A stretch of DNA of 64,000 bases from Saccharum officinarum. Taxonomy: Eukaryota; Streptophyta; Magnoliopsida; Poales; Poaceae. The position numbers and the translations under genes are program-made. The stretch is from assembly GCA_020631735.1 (NCBI GenBank), contig CM036179.1:20017063-20081062 (forward strand). The letters run 5' to 3'. The notes beneath the pieces were generated by a model that was not told where the DNA came from, did not search any database, and saw only the letters and a list, made by a program, of their open reading frames with translations. Shown in pieces: positions 12,752-23,549 of the stretch; position 1 is the first letter of the stretch, and every line of letters starts with the position of its first letter.

Positions 12752-15700
12752 TCATTTCAAGTTGGAGAAGTCAAGTATGTTCAATTCATTCTTCAACTTG
12801 TAAAATCTCTTTTCATCAAGTGGCTTTGTAAAAATGTCGGCTAGTTGATCTTCGGTGCCAATGCTCTCAATGCTAATATCACCCTTTTGTTGATGCTCTC
12901 TTATGAAGTGATGCCTTATGTCAATGTGCTTGGTTCTTGAATGTTGAACGGATTTTGAGTCATCTTGATAGCACTTTCATTGTCACAAAACAATGGCACA
13001 TTCTTGAAGTTTATTCCAAAGTCATTCAAGGTGGCTTTCATCCAAAGCAATTATGCACAACAACTACTGGCACTAATGTATTCGGCCTCGGCAGTAGATA
13101 GTGCAACACTATTTTGTTTCTTTGATGACCATGAAACAAGAGACCTTCCAAGCAATTGACAAGTGCCACTTGTGCTCATTCTATCAATCTTGCATCCTCC
13201 ATAGTCGGAGTCCGAATATCCAATCAACTCAAAATTAGACCCCTTTGGAAACCATAATCCAACATCATGAGTGCCCTTGAGATATCTCAATATTCTCTTG
13301 GTTGCTTTCAAGTGACTTTCTCTAGGTGAAGCTTGATATCTTGCACACTTGCACACACTAAACATCACATCCGGCCTAGAAGCGGTGACATAGAGCAAAC
13401 TTCCAATCATAGACCGGTATTGCTTTTGATCTACCATGTTTCCACTATCATCAATACCCAATTGATCATTTGTGCCCATTGGTGTACTCATTGGCTTAGC
13501 ATCTTGCAATCCAAACTTCTTGATCATGTCCTTGATGTACTTGCCTTGACTTACAAAAGTGCCATTCTTCATTTGCTTGATTTGAAGTCCAAGGAAGTAA
13601 CTAAGCTCTCCAATCATAGACATCTCAAACTCATTAGCCATCATATTTCCAAACTCTTCAAAAATCTTGATTGTTGATCCAAAAATGATATCATCCACAT
13701 AGATTTGCAACACAAACAAGTCATTTCCAAGCTTCTTGGTGAAGAGAGTGGTGTCAACCTTTCCCATCTTGAACCCTTTAGAGAGAAGAAAGTCCTCAAT
13801 CTCTCATACCATGCTCTAGGTGCTTGCTTCAAACCATACAATGCCTTCTTTAGCTTGTAAACATGGTCGGGCTTCTTGTCATCTTCAAAACCGGGAGGTT
13901 GCTCAACATAAACTTCTTCATTGATGTAGCCATTGAGAAATGCACTCTTGACATCCATTTGATAGAGCTTGATGTTGTGTGCACAAGCATATGCTAATAA
14001 GATTCTAATTGCTCCAATCTTGCAACCGGTGCATATGTCTCTCCAAAGTCAAGACCCTCAACTTGAGTGTATCCTTGTGCTACTAATCTTGCTTTGTTCC
14101 TCACAACCATGCCATCTTGATCTTGCTTGTTTCTAAAGACCCATTTAGTACCAATCACATTGTAGTTCTTTGGCCTCTCAACAAGTTTCCAAACTTGATT
14201 TCTAGTGAAGTTGTTTAGTTCTTCATGCATGGCATTTACCCACTCGGAATCTTTCAATGCATCTTCTATCTTCTTTGGTTCTTCTAATGAGACAAATGAG
14301 TAATGCTCACAAAATGATGCTAATCTTGATCTAGTTTGAACACCACTTTGAATTCCACCAATAATTTGGTCCAATGGATGATCTCTTGCAATACTAGTAG
14401 GTTGGAGTATTGGGAGTTGATTGCTTCCACTTGTTTGACCTTGAACTTGACTTCATCATGAGAACCACTAGAGCTTGCTTGATTTGTATCAATTTGCACA
14501 CTTTGGTTGATCACATGAATATCATCATCATCAACTTGCATCGGCCTTATATCACCAATGTCCATGTTCTTCATTGCATTTGACAATTGATCTCCTCTCA
14601 CATCATCAAGGTTTTGAGCTTCATTTTGAGACCCTTGGGTTTCATCAAACTCAACATCATGAACTTCTTCCAAGGTGCCATTTGTGAGATTCCAAACTCT
14701 ATATGATTTGTTTGTGGTAGAATAACCAAGTAAGAACCCTTCATCACATTTCTTTTCAAACTTGCTCAACCTAGTGCCTTTCTTGAGAATATAGCATTTG
14801 CAACCAAACACTCTAAAGTATGCAATGTTGGGCTTTCTTCCATTCAATAGTTCATATGGTGTCTTTCCAAGCTTCCTATGGCAATAGAGACGGTTACTAC
14901 AATAGCAAGCCGTGTTGATAGCTTCACTCCAAAATGAATGACTAACATTGTATTCACTAAGCATTGATCTAGCCATATCAATCAAGGTTCTATTTTTCCT
15001 TTCAACTACACCATTTGATTGAGGAGTGTATGTTGGTGAGAATTGATGTCCAATACCAAAATCATCACACAAATCTTCAATTCTTGTGTTCTTGAACTCA
15101 CTACCATTGTCACTTCTAATCTTCTTGATGGTAGTCTCAAACTCATTTTGCACCCTCTTGACAAAAGACTTGAATAGATCATAAACATCACTTTTGTCAT
15201 AGAGAAAGAACACCCAAGTGTATCTAGTGTAGTCATCCACAATCACAAAACCATACTTGTTGCCACCAATGCTAGTGTATGTTGTTGGCCCAAACAAGTC
15301 CATGTGCAATAGCTCAAATGCTTTTGATGTGCTCATTTCACTTTTACTAGGATGTGAATTTCCAACTTGTTTGCCGGCTTGACAAGCACTACATAGTTTA
15401 TCCTTCTCAAAGGTGACATCCTTCAATCCTCTAACTAAGTCATGCCTCAAAAGTTGGTTCAATTGTTTTATTCCAACATGACCAAGCCTTCTATGCCATA
15501 ACCAACCCATACTAGATTTACTAAGCAAGCATGATGTCAATTGTGTCTCACTATCATTGAAGTCAACCAAGTATAAGCTACCATGTCTAAATCCTTTGAA
15601 TATCAAGTTTGATCCATCAACACTTATGACTTCAACATCATCACTACCAAATATGCACTTGAAGCCAAGATCACAAAGTTGTGCCACCGATAAAAGATTG

Positions 15701-15905
15701 AAATCTAAGCTCTCAACTAGCAACACATTAGATATGCTCATGTCATTTGAGATAGCAATTTTACCAAGCCCCTTGACCTTGCCTTTCTTGTTGTTGCCAA
15801 AAGTGATAGCATCAAAACCACCATTTTGACTTGTATCAATTGAATTGAACATACAAGAGTCTCCGGTCATATGTTGAGTGCACCCACTATCAAGCACCCA
15901 ATGCC
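12752..15905 (-). pseudogene. Element E pol: protease, integrase, reverse transcriptase, RNase H (frameshifted)
   Basis: Copia-type polyprotein. Frame 14320-15897 starts within protease (LDSGCTQHMTG), then a GAG-pre-integrase HHCC-type segment (HRRLGHVGIKQLNQLL, then LCSACQAGKQ), then the integrase core (FELLHMDLFGPTTYTSIGG, then IRSDNGSEFKN). RT follows in three frames: 13994-14374 ([20 protein letters not shown]), 13641-13958 (MDVKSAFLNGYINEEVYVEQ) and 13051-13767 with the catalytic YVDDIIFGST. RNase H carries STAEAEYISASSCCA, then a stop at about 13051. Coding similarity continues to a stop at 12752-12754. Frameshifts lie near 14445, 13995 and 13790. The nonsense change and a further frame loss fall in RNase H. 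Non-functional as read. Confidence 0.92.
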
Positions 15906-15940
15906 TTCCTCCGGCTTTGTAATTGACCTACAAGACAAGA

Positions 15941-18005
15941 TCAATTCTTTTTAGGTACCCAAACTTGTTTGGGTCCTCCAAGGTTAGAGACTAAGCTCTT
16001 TGGTACCCAAATGGCTTTCTTCTTTGAGCCCATCCATGGTGTACCAATAAACTTAGCATGAACACCATTTGTACCCTTGGTAAGCATATAGAAAGAATTA
16101 AACTTGATTGAGGATACATTTGCATTGGATTTCTTGTTCATGCAATGTTGCTCTATGTGACCAACTTGCTTGCAACTTTTGCAATAGCTACCATTGTTCT
16201 TCACAAAACGAGTCTTGTGAGGAGCAAAAGCGGCCTTGCCTTTCTTGGAGTTATAGCCCAATCCCTCTTTGTAGAGAGAAGCTCTTTGGCTACCCAAGCA
16301 CATAAGCAAGCGGTCCTCACCACCATAAGCCTTAGCTAATGTGTGATTGAGCTCTTTTACCTCCTTCTTGAGATTTTCATTCTCAACTATAAGTGTGGAG
16401 TCACAAGTGAAACCATCACTACTAGATGAGGATGATGTAGATGAGCTACATGAAGGGTTAGTAGGAGCAACAATAATAGGCTTATGAAAAGTTTTATCAA
16501 TTATATCACATGATATGCCTATGTTACAAGTTTTAGCTTTCTCAACATTAGTTGGCATGTTTTCACATTTTTCAACTAGAGAGGAATGATCTTCTTCAAG
16601 CTTAGTGTGAGACTTTTGAAGCTTCTTATGGTCTACCTTTAGACTCTCATAAGATGCCCTAAGCTCATCAAGTTCTTGCATAAGGTTTTTTTTTCCTTAA
16701 GCAAGCTCTTGCACTCCTTTCTAGATTCTTTAAAATGTTGAGTGCAATCTTCTAGCATAGTGATTAGTTTATCTTTAGTGAATTCTTCTTCATCACTATC
16801 ACTATCACTAGCATTATCATGATCACTCTCATCGTCGGATGATACCTTAGCGGCCTTAGCCATGAAGCACGATGGAGTGTCGAAGAGGGAGACCTTCTCT
16901 TGGATGGCAATGCTAGCATGTCCCTTCTTCTTGCTCTTGTAGTCATCCTCATCATCACTTGAGGAATCATCACTATCCCATGTAGCAACATGAGAATCAT
17001 TCTTCTTCTTATAAGAGCTTTTTTCTTTTCTTGCTTCTTCTTCTCTTTCTTGATAGCATCTTCATCATCACTATCATAAGGACACTTTGCAATGAGATGG
17101 TCCTTGCTATGGCATCTAAAGCATCTCATGGTATGCTCACTCTTCTTGGATGAGTTCTTCCTCCTTCTTGCACGATAGCCTTTCTTCTTCATGAATTTGC
17201 CAAATTGCTTGACAAAGAGAGCCATATTCTCATCAATGTCATCACTATCACAAGAGCTTGAGTCTTCATCACTTAATGATTCAATCTTGGATTTGCTCTT
17301 GGATGTGGTGGCTTTGAATGCCACACTCTTCTTCTTTTCATCATCTTTCTTCTCATTTTCCTTCTTCTTCTTCTTGACCAACTCATCCTTCTCATCATCT
17401 TCTCTATATGAATCATCGGTCATCACTTCTTGAAATATTTGTTGAGGAGTTGAATCCTTTAATGTAGTCCTCACTAGCACGGTGATCAATGTATCAAATC
17501 TCTTGGGTAGACTTCTCAAGAACTTCATAGAGAATTGATTGTCCTTGACCTCCTCACCAAGTGCCTTGAGCTCATTGACAATGACTTGCAACCTATGAAA
17601 CATCTCCGGTACACTCTCATCATCTTGCATCTTGAAGCTTGAAAATTTTTCTTGCAAGATATATGCTTTAGCGGTCTTTGTACCTTCGGTGCCCTCAAAT
17701 GTTTCTTCTAGCTTGGCCCAAGCATCATGAGAAATCTCTATATTCTTTACTTGCTCAAATGTCTTGTCATCTAGTGCCTCATGAAGAGCACTAATGGCAA
17801 TATCATTGCATTGGAGCTTCTTCTCCTCTACCGGTGTAGGTGCTTCCGGATTAGCAACCTCAAATTTTGTTTCGGTGACCTTCCACACTTCTCTATTGAT
17901 TGACTTTAGGTGTGCGGTCATCTTAACCTTCCAATATGCATAATTTGTGCCATCAAAGTGAGGTGCCTTCTTGGTGTTGTTGATGTGCAAGCTTAATTGA
18001 GCCAT
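15941..18005 (-). pseudogene. Element E gag (UBN2-type, two zinc knuckles, frameshifted)
   Basis: Starts with ATG at 18005, about 45 bases from the primer-binding site. The N-terminus (FDGTNYAYWKVKMTAHLKS) and the segment KTAKAYILQEKFSSFKMQDD are the DUF4219/UBN2 capsid-type domain. A highly charged Lys/Asp/Ser region follows, with a CCHC knuckle CFRCHSKDHLIAKC (C-X2-C-X4-H-X4-C). Frame is lost in an A-run near 17021 and resumes as 16639-16863 (MAKAAKVSSDDESDHD). It is lost again in an A-run near 16688 and resumes as 15941-16681, which carries a coiled-coil-like stretch and a second knuckle CKSCKQVGHIEQHC. A further one-base A-run difference near 15950 precedes pol. An in-frame TAG separates gag from pol, as in SIRE-type elements. 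Confidence 0.9.
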
Positions 18006-18050
18006 TTCTTTTTCACCGTAGGTTGTTAAGCCTCAAATAAACGGTGCCTC

Positions 18051-18063
18051 GGCTCTGATACCA
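18051..18063 (-). other. Primer-binding site of element E (initiator Met tRNA type)
   Basis: Minus-strand TGGTATCAGAGCC, two bases from the 5' LTR end. This is the canonical plant Copia site complementary to the 3' end of initiator methionine tRNA, where minus-strand cDNA starts. Confidence 0.95.
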
Positions 18064-18855
18064 CTTGTAAGGTCCAAATAGGCTAGAGGGGGGGTGAATA
18101 GCCTAATTAAAACTTCTACAAGAATTACTTAACCACGAGTTAGTACGAAAGGTGGCGAAGCAAAAGCACTAGCTCTAACTAATTAAGCAAGCCACCTACA
18201 CAAGTCTAGTACAAGGCTATTCACTAAACACAATAACAACTACAAGCTAGAAACAAGAAGTAATACGAGAGAAGAGCTTTGATTGATTATACCGCCGTGT
18301 AGAGAAGAGATGTACCAATCAATCAATCACACAAGAGAAATCCTCGGGAAGAGAATGACACAAGAATTTATCCCGAGGTTCACTTGCTTCCCGGCAAGCT
18401 ACTCCCCGTTGTGGCGATACACCCACTTGTCGGTTCACGAGCTAATCGACTATCAAGAGTCAAGCCCTCGGCGGGCGCCGCACAACCGCACACAAGATGG
18501 GGATCCTGCAAGCCACGAGCTCCACTAGAGTATCCAATTCATGAACTCTCGCGGGGAAGGATCAAGAACCCCTTACAACACTTGGTGAAGGCTCCAACAA
18601 TCTCCAATTGCGAGCTCAATCACCTCCGCTGCTCCAAGCCGTCTACCGTGTCGGGAAACACGGAAGAGTAACAAGAAATCCGCAGCAACTCGAAGATCAA
18701 GTGCCTCTAGAATGCAACTCTCAAGCAATGCACTTGAATCTCACTCAAGATGTGCAACTATGCAAAGAGATGAGTGGAGGGGTTGTTCTCTAGCTCAAAG
18801 TATGTCTCTATGTCTCAAAATGTGCAAGAGTTGCCCTCAAACCCCGGCCAACGTC

Positions 18856-18863
18856 TATTTATA
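18856..18863 (-). promoter_or_regulatory. TATA box of the element E 5' LTR
   Basis: Minus-strand TATAAATA, conserved at 10437-10444 in the other LTR. It is positioned to direct transcription toward gag-pol. The GC-rich palindrome array begins about 40 bases upstream of it in U3. No transcription start data; assigned from motif and position. Confidence 0.6.
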
Positions 18864-18904
18864 ACGAAGGGGTACGCAGCTAGCCGTTACAGACGACGCA
18901 GCGA

Positions 18905-19445
18905 AAAACACGCTGACCGGACGCTCCGGTCAGGGTGACCGGATGCGTCCGGTCACTATACGACAAACGTGAACAGTGCGCGTCAGAACTAGCCGTTGCC
19001 CTGACCGAACGCGCTCAACCGAGTGACCGGACGCGACAGTGCTAGCGTCCGGTCGCGTTCCAGTAAGCTCCAGCTGCGACCGGACGCGTCCGATCGCACG
19101 TGACTGGACGCGCCCCGCGTCCGATCGGCGCTACGCTGTGCTCGGCCTCTCTGGACGCTTGACCAGACGCTCCGGCTACGTGAAGGACCGGACGCGCCGG
19201 TCGTGTGCTCTGATTTGCTCAGGAGAACTGACCGGACGCGCTGTTGAACTGACCGGACGCCACAGTGTCAGCGTCCGGTTAGAGTCCAGTAAGCTCCCTG
19301 GATGACCGGACGCGTCCGGTCATCAGTGACCGGACGCGCTGCGCGTCCGATCATCGAACTAAAAACCGCGCAGACGCTGATCACTGACCGGACGCGTCCG
19401 GTCATACCGTGACCGTGTCCGGTGCAGCGTCCGGTCACCACAGTG
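18905..19445. repeat. CG-rich palindrome array in U3 of the element E 5' LTR
   Basis: Dispersed copies of ACCGGACGC / GCGTCCGGT, some fused as GACCGGACGCGTCCGGTC, packed into about 540 bases directly upstream of the TATA box. Base composition differs sharply from the AT-rich remainder of the LTR. Nearly every motif holds three CG dinucleotides. Probable regulatory or methylation-target array (inference). Confidence 0.9.
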
Positions 19446-20089
19446 ACCTCCGTTCGCCTCCGTTTCTTTTCCGACTTCTGGCGCAAAAGAAAATAGGCAT
19501 TTCACTTCTCCAAAAAGCGCCGAATCCCGCCTCGCAAGCTCGGCGGGAGGGAGAGAGGAACCCAAACCCCTCTCAACCGCTTAAACTCCACCGCCTTCGC
19601 AAAAGTGCTAACACCACCAAGTGTACACCACCATGTGCATGTGTGTTAGCATTTCACAATCATTTTCCAAGGCATTATGTTAGTTCTTTACTAGATCCTA
19701 ATGCATATGCTCAAGACATTGATCTAGTGGCACTTGATTTTCGAGCTAACCGTGATTGCCCCTCTTGATAGTCGGCTATGTATCCTAAACCCGGTCAATC
19801 ACTTCTCTACTCATCTTAGACCGGCAAAAGGAAAACCCTATGGTTATACCTTTGCCTTGCGCTCTTAGATCCTTCTCTTTCACTTGATCATCATGTCCTT
19901 CATTTTATGTGCATCTCCACCATGATCATCATTTCATGTCCATGCACCATCTCTTTGTGATCTTGTGGCCACCACTCCTTGCCACATACACCTTCATCAC
20001 ATGTGTTGCTTATGCCTAACTCAAAACACTTAACACATGGCATTAGCAACTTGGTGTTATTGATTACCAAAACCAAACTTGGGCTTTCA

Positions 20090-20094
20090 CCCGG
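20090..20094. repeat. Target site duplication of element E (right)
   Basis: CCCGG following the LTR terminus TTTCA. Identical to 9643-9647. Confidence 0.95.
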
Positions 20095-21433
20095 CTGAAC
20101 TTATACGATAACCATAACTCAATTCTGTGCATAGTTGTTCATGCTTCCGTGCAAATGCTTGACTCATAAAAGAAAGCGAGGATCCAGAATCAAATAGAAC
20201 AACTGCAGGGTGATGGTTAACAAGAAACTTATCGGCAGTTACAGGTTCTCCTTCAGGAATCTCATCAACGGTGGTATGGTGTACACGGGCAGTGTAAGTC
20301 TGTTGCTTCTTTCTAGGCGGGTAAGGGCAGAACTTTGAAAAGTGGCCTGGCTGACCACAATTGTAGCAGGGCCCCTTCACTGTACCAGTAGATCCTATTG
20401 CTCCCTTGGAGTTGCTTTGCTCTGCAGCTGCGGTGATCTTTGCTGGTGGCACGACCATCTTGTACGGCTTCTGTGGTCCCTTGTAGTTCTGAGTTTTATG
20501 CTGTGGAGGCCTGAACCTTGCACCAGGTGCAGACGGACGATAAGAAAGACGATTTGCAGTGACAACTCTGGACTGTGATGGTCCTGACTCAAACACCCTC
20601 TTGCGATTCTTGGATGCAGTGTAGGCGTTGTTGTTATTTTCTTGTTTCAAACAATCACTGACAAAGTCATTGAATCTGGCACGGGTATTGGTACCCACAT
20701 GCTTCATCATCTTCGAACTTAACCCTCTCTTGAAACTAGCAATTCTCTTTGCATCTGTGTCGACCATGTCTGGAGCATAGCGGCACAAGTTGTTAAATGC
20801 ATGCAAATACTGTGTTACAGTCTTGGTACCCTGATTTAAGGCCAAGAACTCTTCGAGCTTCATCTCAACCAACCCCGAGGGAATATAAGCTCCCTTAAAC
20901 GCTTCAGTGAATTCTCTCCAAGTAATCTGGGCATTGGGAGGAAAAGTGGTGCGGTGGTGCTTCCACCACATCCCTGCCGGTCCCTGTAACTGATGTGCAG
21001 CATATTCTGTTTTCAGGACTTCTGTCAGTCTCAACACACGTAACTTATCTTCCATAGTGTTGATCCATTCTTCAGCGTCGAGTGGCTCGGCTGCTTCCTT
21101 AAAAATAGGTGGCCTAGTATCCATGAAATCCTTGAAATTGCTGTACTGGTTTACTCCATGGCCACCACCTTGATTATTTCCTCTCTGAACATTTTCAGCG
21201 ATGGTACGCAGAAAATCTTCCATATTCCTTTGTGACTGCTCGGCGTTGCGCTGGCTTCCAAGGAACTGTGCGAAGAATACTTCTGCAGTGAGCGGTGGAG
21301 GAGGGGGCAATTGTGGCTCTGGCTGTGGCTCCTGGTGGTTGACGTTGTTTGCACCACCCCCACCAGCCCCTGCACCGTTGCCACCAGTTTCAGCGGCCTC
21401 ATACGTGGCACGGCGAGTGTTTGCCATCTGCAT
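20095..21433 (-). pseudogene. Element C gag and protease start, split by element E
   Basis: Open from 21433 (ATG CAG ATG GCA; the second ATG at 21427 is the likelier start, MANTRRATYEA) to the E insertion. Order: low-complexity Gly/Asn and Pro-rich N-terminus; Retrotrans_gag capsid domain (DAEEWINTMEDKL, then AAHQLQGPAGMWWKHH and TWREFTEAFKGAYIP); basic linker; CCHC knuckle CYNCGQPGHFSKFC; start of an aspartic protease (VVLFDSGSSLSFMS, catalytic D-S-G). The frame is open for more than 440 codons, so gag was better preserved than pol. Protease is cut shortly after the active site by the nested Copia element; its remainder lies at about 9640 and below. Confidence 0.93.
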
Positions 21434-21784
21434 ATTTCAGCAACAAGTAATAATTGAGCGAAGTGGTAGTAGTTGTATCCGAATGAACAATCATGCCATA
21501 CTAAATTTATTGGAGAGAACAAGTCATGCAATAAGACAGAGGCACGATAATCACATTCCAATTAAAACAACATCACCAATCAAATTACTTCGAATGCAAC
21601 ATCGCGTTCCATACAACCACGTTGCCAGCATACATACACTGGACTTTCATGCGTTCAAGCATCACATACACAACCAAGATCCAAAAGATCGCCAGTCTCA
21701 AGATCGAACAGAATACAACACGATACATGGGAACCAAAAGAAGGCCATCGCGATAAAGCCTATCACTAATGCAAGGCAACTAGC
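21434..21784 (-). other. Spacer between the extra ORF and gag in element C
   Basis: About 350 bases with no coding frame recognised. It could be an intergenic leader or contain a splice acceptor for gag. Nothing else seen. Confidence 0.5.
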
Positions 21785-22759
21785 CTACTCCTTGGGGCCG
21801 TCGTCGAGGTCGGAGGCGTCACCATCGCTACCATCAGTAGCGGCGTCGTCGTCGACGTCCATCTGGGCGGCGTCCGGAGGAGCATACGAGCCTATCCCGT
21901 TGTAGAGGGCATGGAACTCTTCATGCAAGTTGGCATTATACCCTTCTAGCTCCTCGACCCTTTGCCTGAGAAGGTCCCTTTCGTTCCAGGCTTCATTCCT
22001 TTCCTGCACTAGCTGTCCCATCATGCGGTCTGCATTTCTGTTGGCCTGAGTCAACGTCTGTACCCGCTGCATAGCATTCTCACCTCTCTCGAGAGCCCGG
22101 TCTCGTTGTAAGCTCATGTCGGCCAACTGCTCCTGCAAGCTAGCTATAGCACGTGCTTGCTTCTTCTTCTGCTTCCTTGCTTCAAGCCGATCATTACCTC
22201 TCAGACCGGTCAAGGTCCAATAGGTATTCTCAAGACCCTGGTATGCTTTGATGGCTGCATACATGGCACTCATCGTGTGGTTGTCGCTAGCCTGTCCTTC
22301 ACTTGGGCCTCTAACCAAGGCACTTCCTTGCGGTTGCACCCAAATGGCATCACGAGGATCATCTCTCGGGAAAGTACCCGCCAAAGCTGCTGCCAACTCA
22401 TTAGGAAACCTACTCATTATGTCTCGGATGACGTGAAAGGTTGCACCCTCTGCACCCTCAACTGGAGTGCGTCCTTCAAACTCCAAATGCCAACCATCCC
22501 ATTCTGGCACATCACCAAGGGCAGGGACGGTGATCTCCACTATTGCAAGTCCATCCTTAGCTAGCTGGTTCTCATTCCAAGAGTACACCGGCTCTTGACC
22601 CTCTGGGTACCCCACATTATGGAGCACTCTCCAAAGCAAGGTGGGCATGCCAAACTCACTTAGAAAAGTGTTCGTGCTGCGGCGTTCCCGCGGGGCCATC
22701 TGGTGACGGGGTGCTCTTCCACCAATGGACTTATGGGCAGTCTTCTTCGTGCGGGCCAT
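21785..22759 (-). CDS. Extra ORF upstream of gag in element C, with histone H3 tail-like N-terminus
   Basis: A 324-residue open frame starting at ATG 22759. I do not recognise a named family. Visible parts: residues 2-22 read ARTKKTAHKSIGGRAPRHQM then A, matching 15 of the first 21 residues of mature histone H3, with equivalents of R2, T3, K4, K9, S10 and R17 kept. A probable globular region with several Trp follows (about 35-150: PEWDGWHLEFEGRTP, ATFHVIRDIMSRFPNELAAA). A predicted coiled coil covers about 195-275 (heptad-like, many Glu/Arg/Gln), then an acidic tail (MDVDDDAATDGSDGDASD). It lies upstream of gag in the same orientation, in the ORF0 position known in some gypsy lineages. The frame is intact although pol is degraded. 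Function unknown; chromatin-reader binding is a hypothesis. Confidence 0.75.
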   Translation of the reverse strand: MARTKKTAHKSIGGRAPRHQMAPRERRSTNTFLSEFGMPTLLWRVLHNVGYPEGQEPVYSWNENQLAKDGLAIVEITVPALGDVPEWDGWHLEFEGRTPVEGAEGATFHVIRDIMSRFPNELAAALAGTFPRDDPRDAIWVQPQGSALVRGPSEGQASDNHTMSAMYAAIKAYQGLENTYWTLTGLRGNDRLEARKQKKKQARAIASLQEQLADMSLQRDRALERGENAMQRVQTLTQANRNADRMMGQLVQERNEAWNERDLLRQRVEELEGYNANLHEEFHALYNGIGSYAPPDAAQMDVDDDAATDGSDGDASDLDDGPKE

Positions 22760-23535
22760 CTGTAGCACAAGTTTTTAAATTACCCGGTGAGAACATATTT
22801 TAAGTTGATGTCACTTTTATCAAACTGGGATAATCCTTTTATAAGGGAAGGAATGCAGGTTATGAATGAAATGCTCAGGCAGTATGATGCATGCGCGAGT
22901 CTTACGTTCTCATAAACTTAGAAAATAAAGACATCTAACGATGAATTCGGTGGCATACAACGATCTCTCATATACGTAACTAATTCGATCTACACGATAA
23001 ACGCTGTTATATACCTGCAGAAAATTCATTTCAGCCCATTCCCCATGAATGCATGAAAGCAGTAAATCTACCTACAAGCTCTACACGAATCCCCAGATGC
23101 GTGTACAATGGTAGTAACTACCCAAACACATCGTCCTATTGACGGCATCGCCTCAACGGATGGAACACCCACACATGCGATACTTTCATAAAAACATGTG
23201 TACAACATGTAATTAATCTAGTATCATATAAAACACTCTCCCTAGATCGGCGGTGTATCCGATCATGCTCTCACAGCTCACACTTACCAAAGCGTATAGG
23301 TAACTGATCCATACATTACCACTCAATTAAGTGGCACTCATACAATATCACGCCGTATGAGCAACGAAAGAGAAATATGGTGCAAGAACCCCAAGTTAGT
23401 ACTTAAATAGCCACCTAGAGTCCTTAACTAGGCATACATGATATGACCACTGGCACACATTTAGTTTTAAAATCACACTTTTTAAATAGAATTTTGTTTT
23501 AAATACACTTATGAACAGTAATCACGCTAAACCAT
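22760..23535 (-). other. 5' leader of element C
   Basis: About 780 bases between the primer-binding site and the extra ORF. AT-rich, with no long frame. A typical untranslated leader/packaging region; nothing specific recognised. Confidence 0.5.
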
Positions 23536-23547
23536 GATCCGATGCCA
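23536..23547 (-). other. Decayed primer-binding site of element C
   Basis: Minus-strand TGGCATCGGATC matches the initiator-Met-type TGGTATCAGAGC at 9 of 12 positions. It lies two bases inside the LTR terminus. Two of the three differences (T>C and A>G) are transitions, consistent with age. Confidence 0.6.
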
Positions 23548-23549
23548 GC

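Larger units (their letters stand above)
9648..20089 (-). mobile_element. Element E: full-length SIRE/Maximus-like Ty1/copia retrotransposon
   Basis: A complete 10.4-kb element in minus orientation: 5' LTR 18066-20089, primer-binding site 18051-18063, gag, protease-integrase-RT-RNase H (Copia order), non-coding 3' region, polypurine tract 11669-11682, 3' LTR 9648-11668. Both LTRs begin TGTAAGG and end TTTCA on the plus strand, and a CCCGG target duplication flanks the element. Two-kb LTRs, a UBN2-type gag with a CCHC knuckle, a long basic/acidic gag extension and a stop between gag and pol all fit the SIRE/Maximus lineage. It is structurally intact, but its ORFs are broken in several places. 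Confidence 0.95.
18066..20089 (-). repeat. 5' LTR of element E (2024 bp)
   Basis: TGTAAGG at 18066 to TTTCA at 20089. As the 5' LTR of a minus element it supplies the promoter. U3 lies at the right (20089 to about 18864), then the TATA-like box (18856-18863), then R/U5 down to 18066. High similarity to the 9648-11668 copy indicates a recent insertion compared with the host element C. Confidence 0.95.

Noticed and set aside
21201..21905. Plus-strand frame of 234 codons
   Set aside because: Antisense shadow of the gag and extra ORF of element C.
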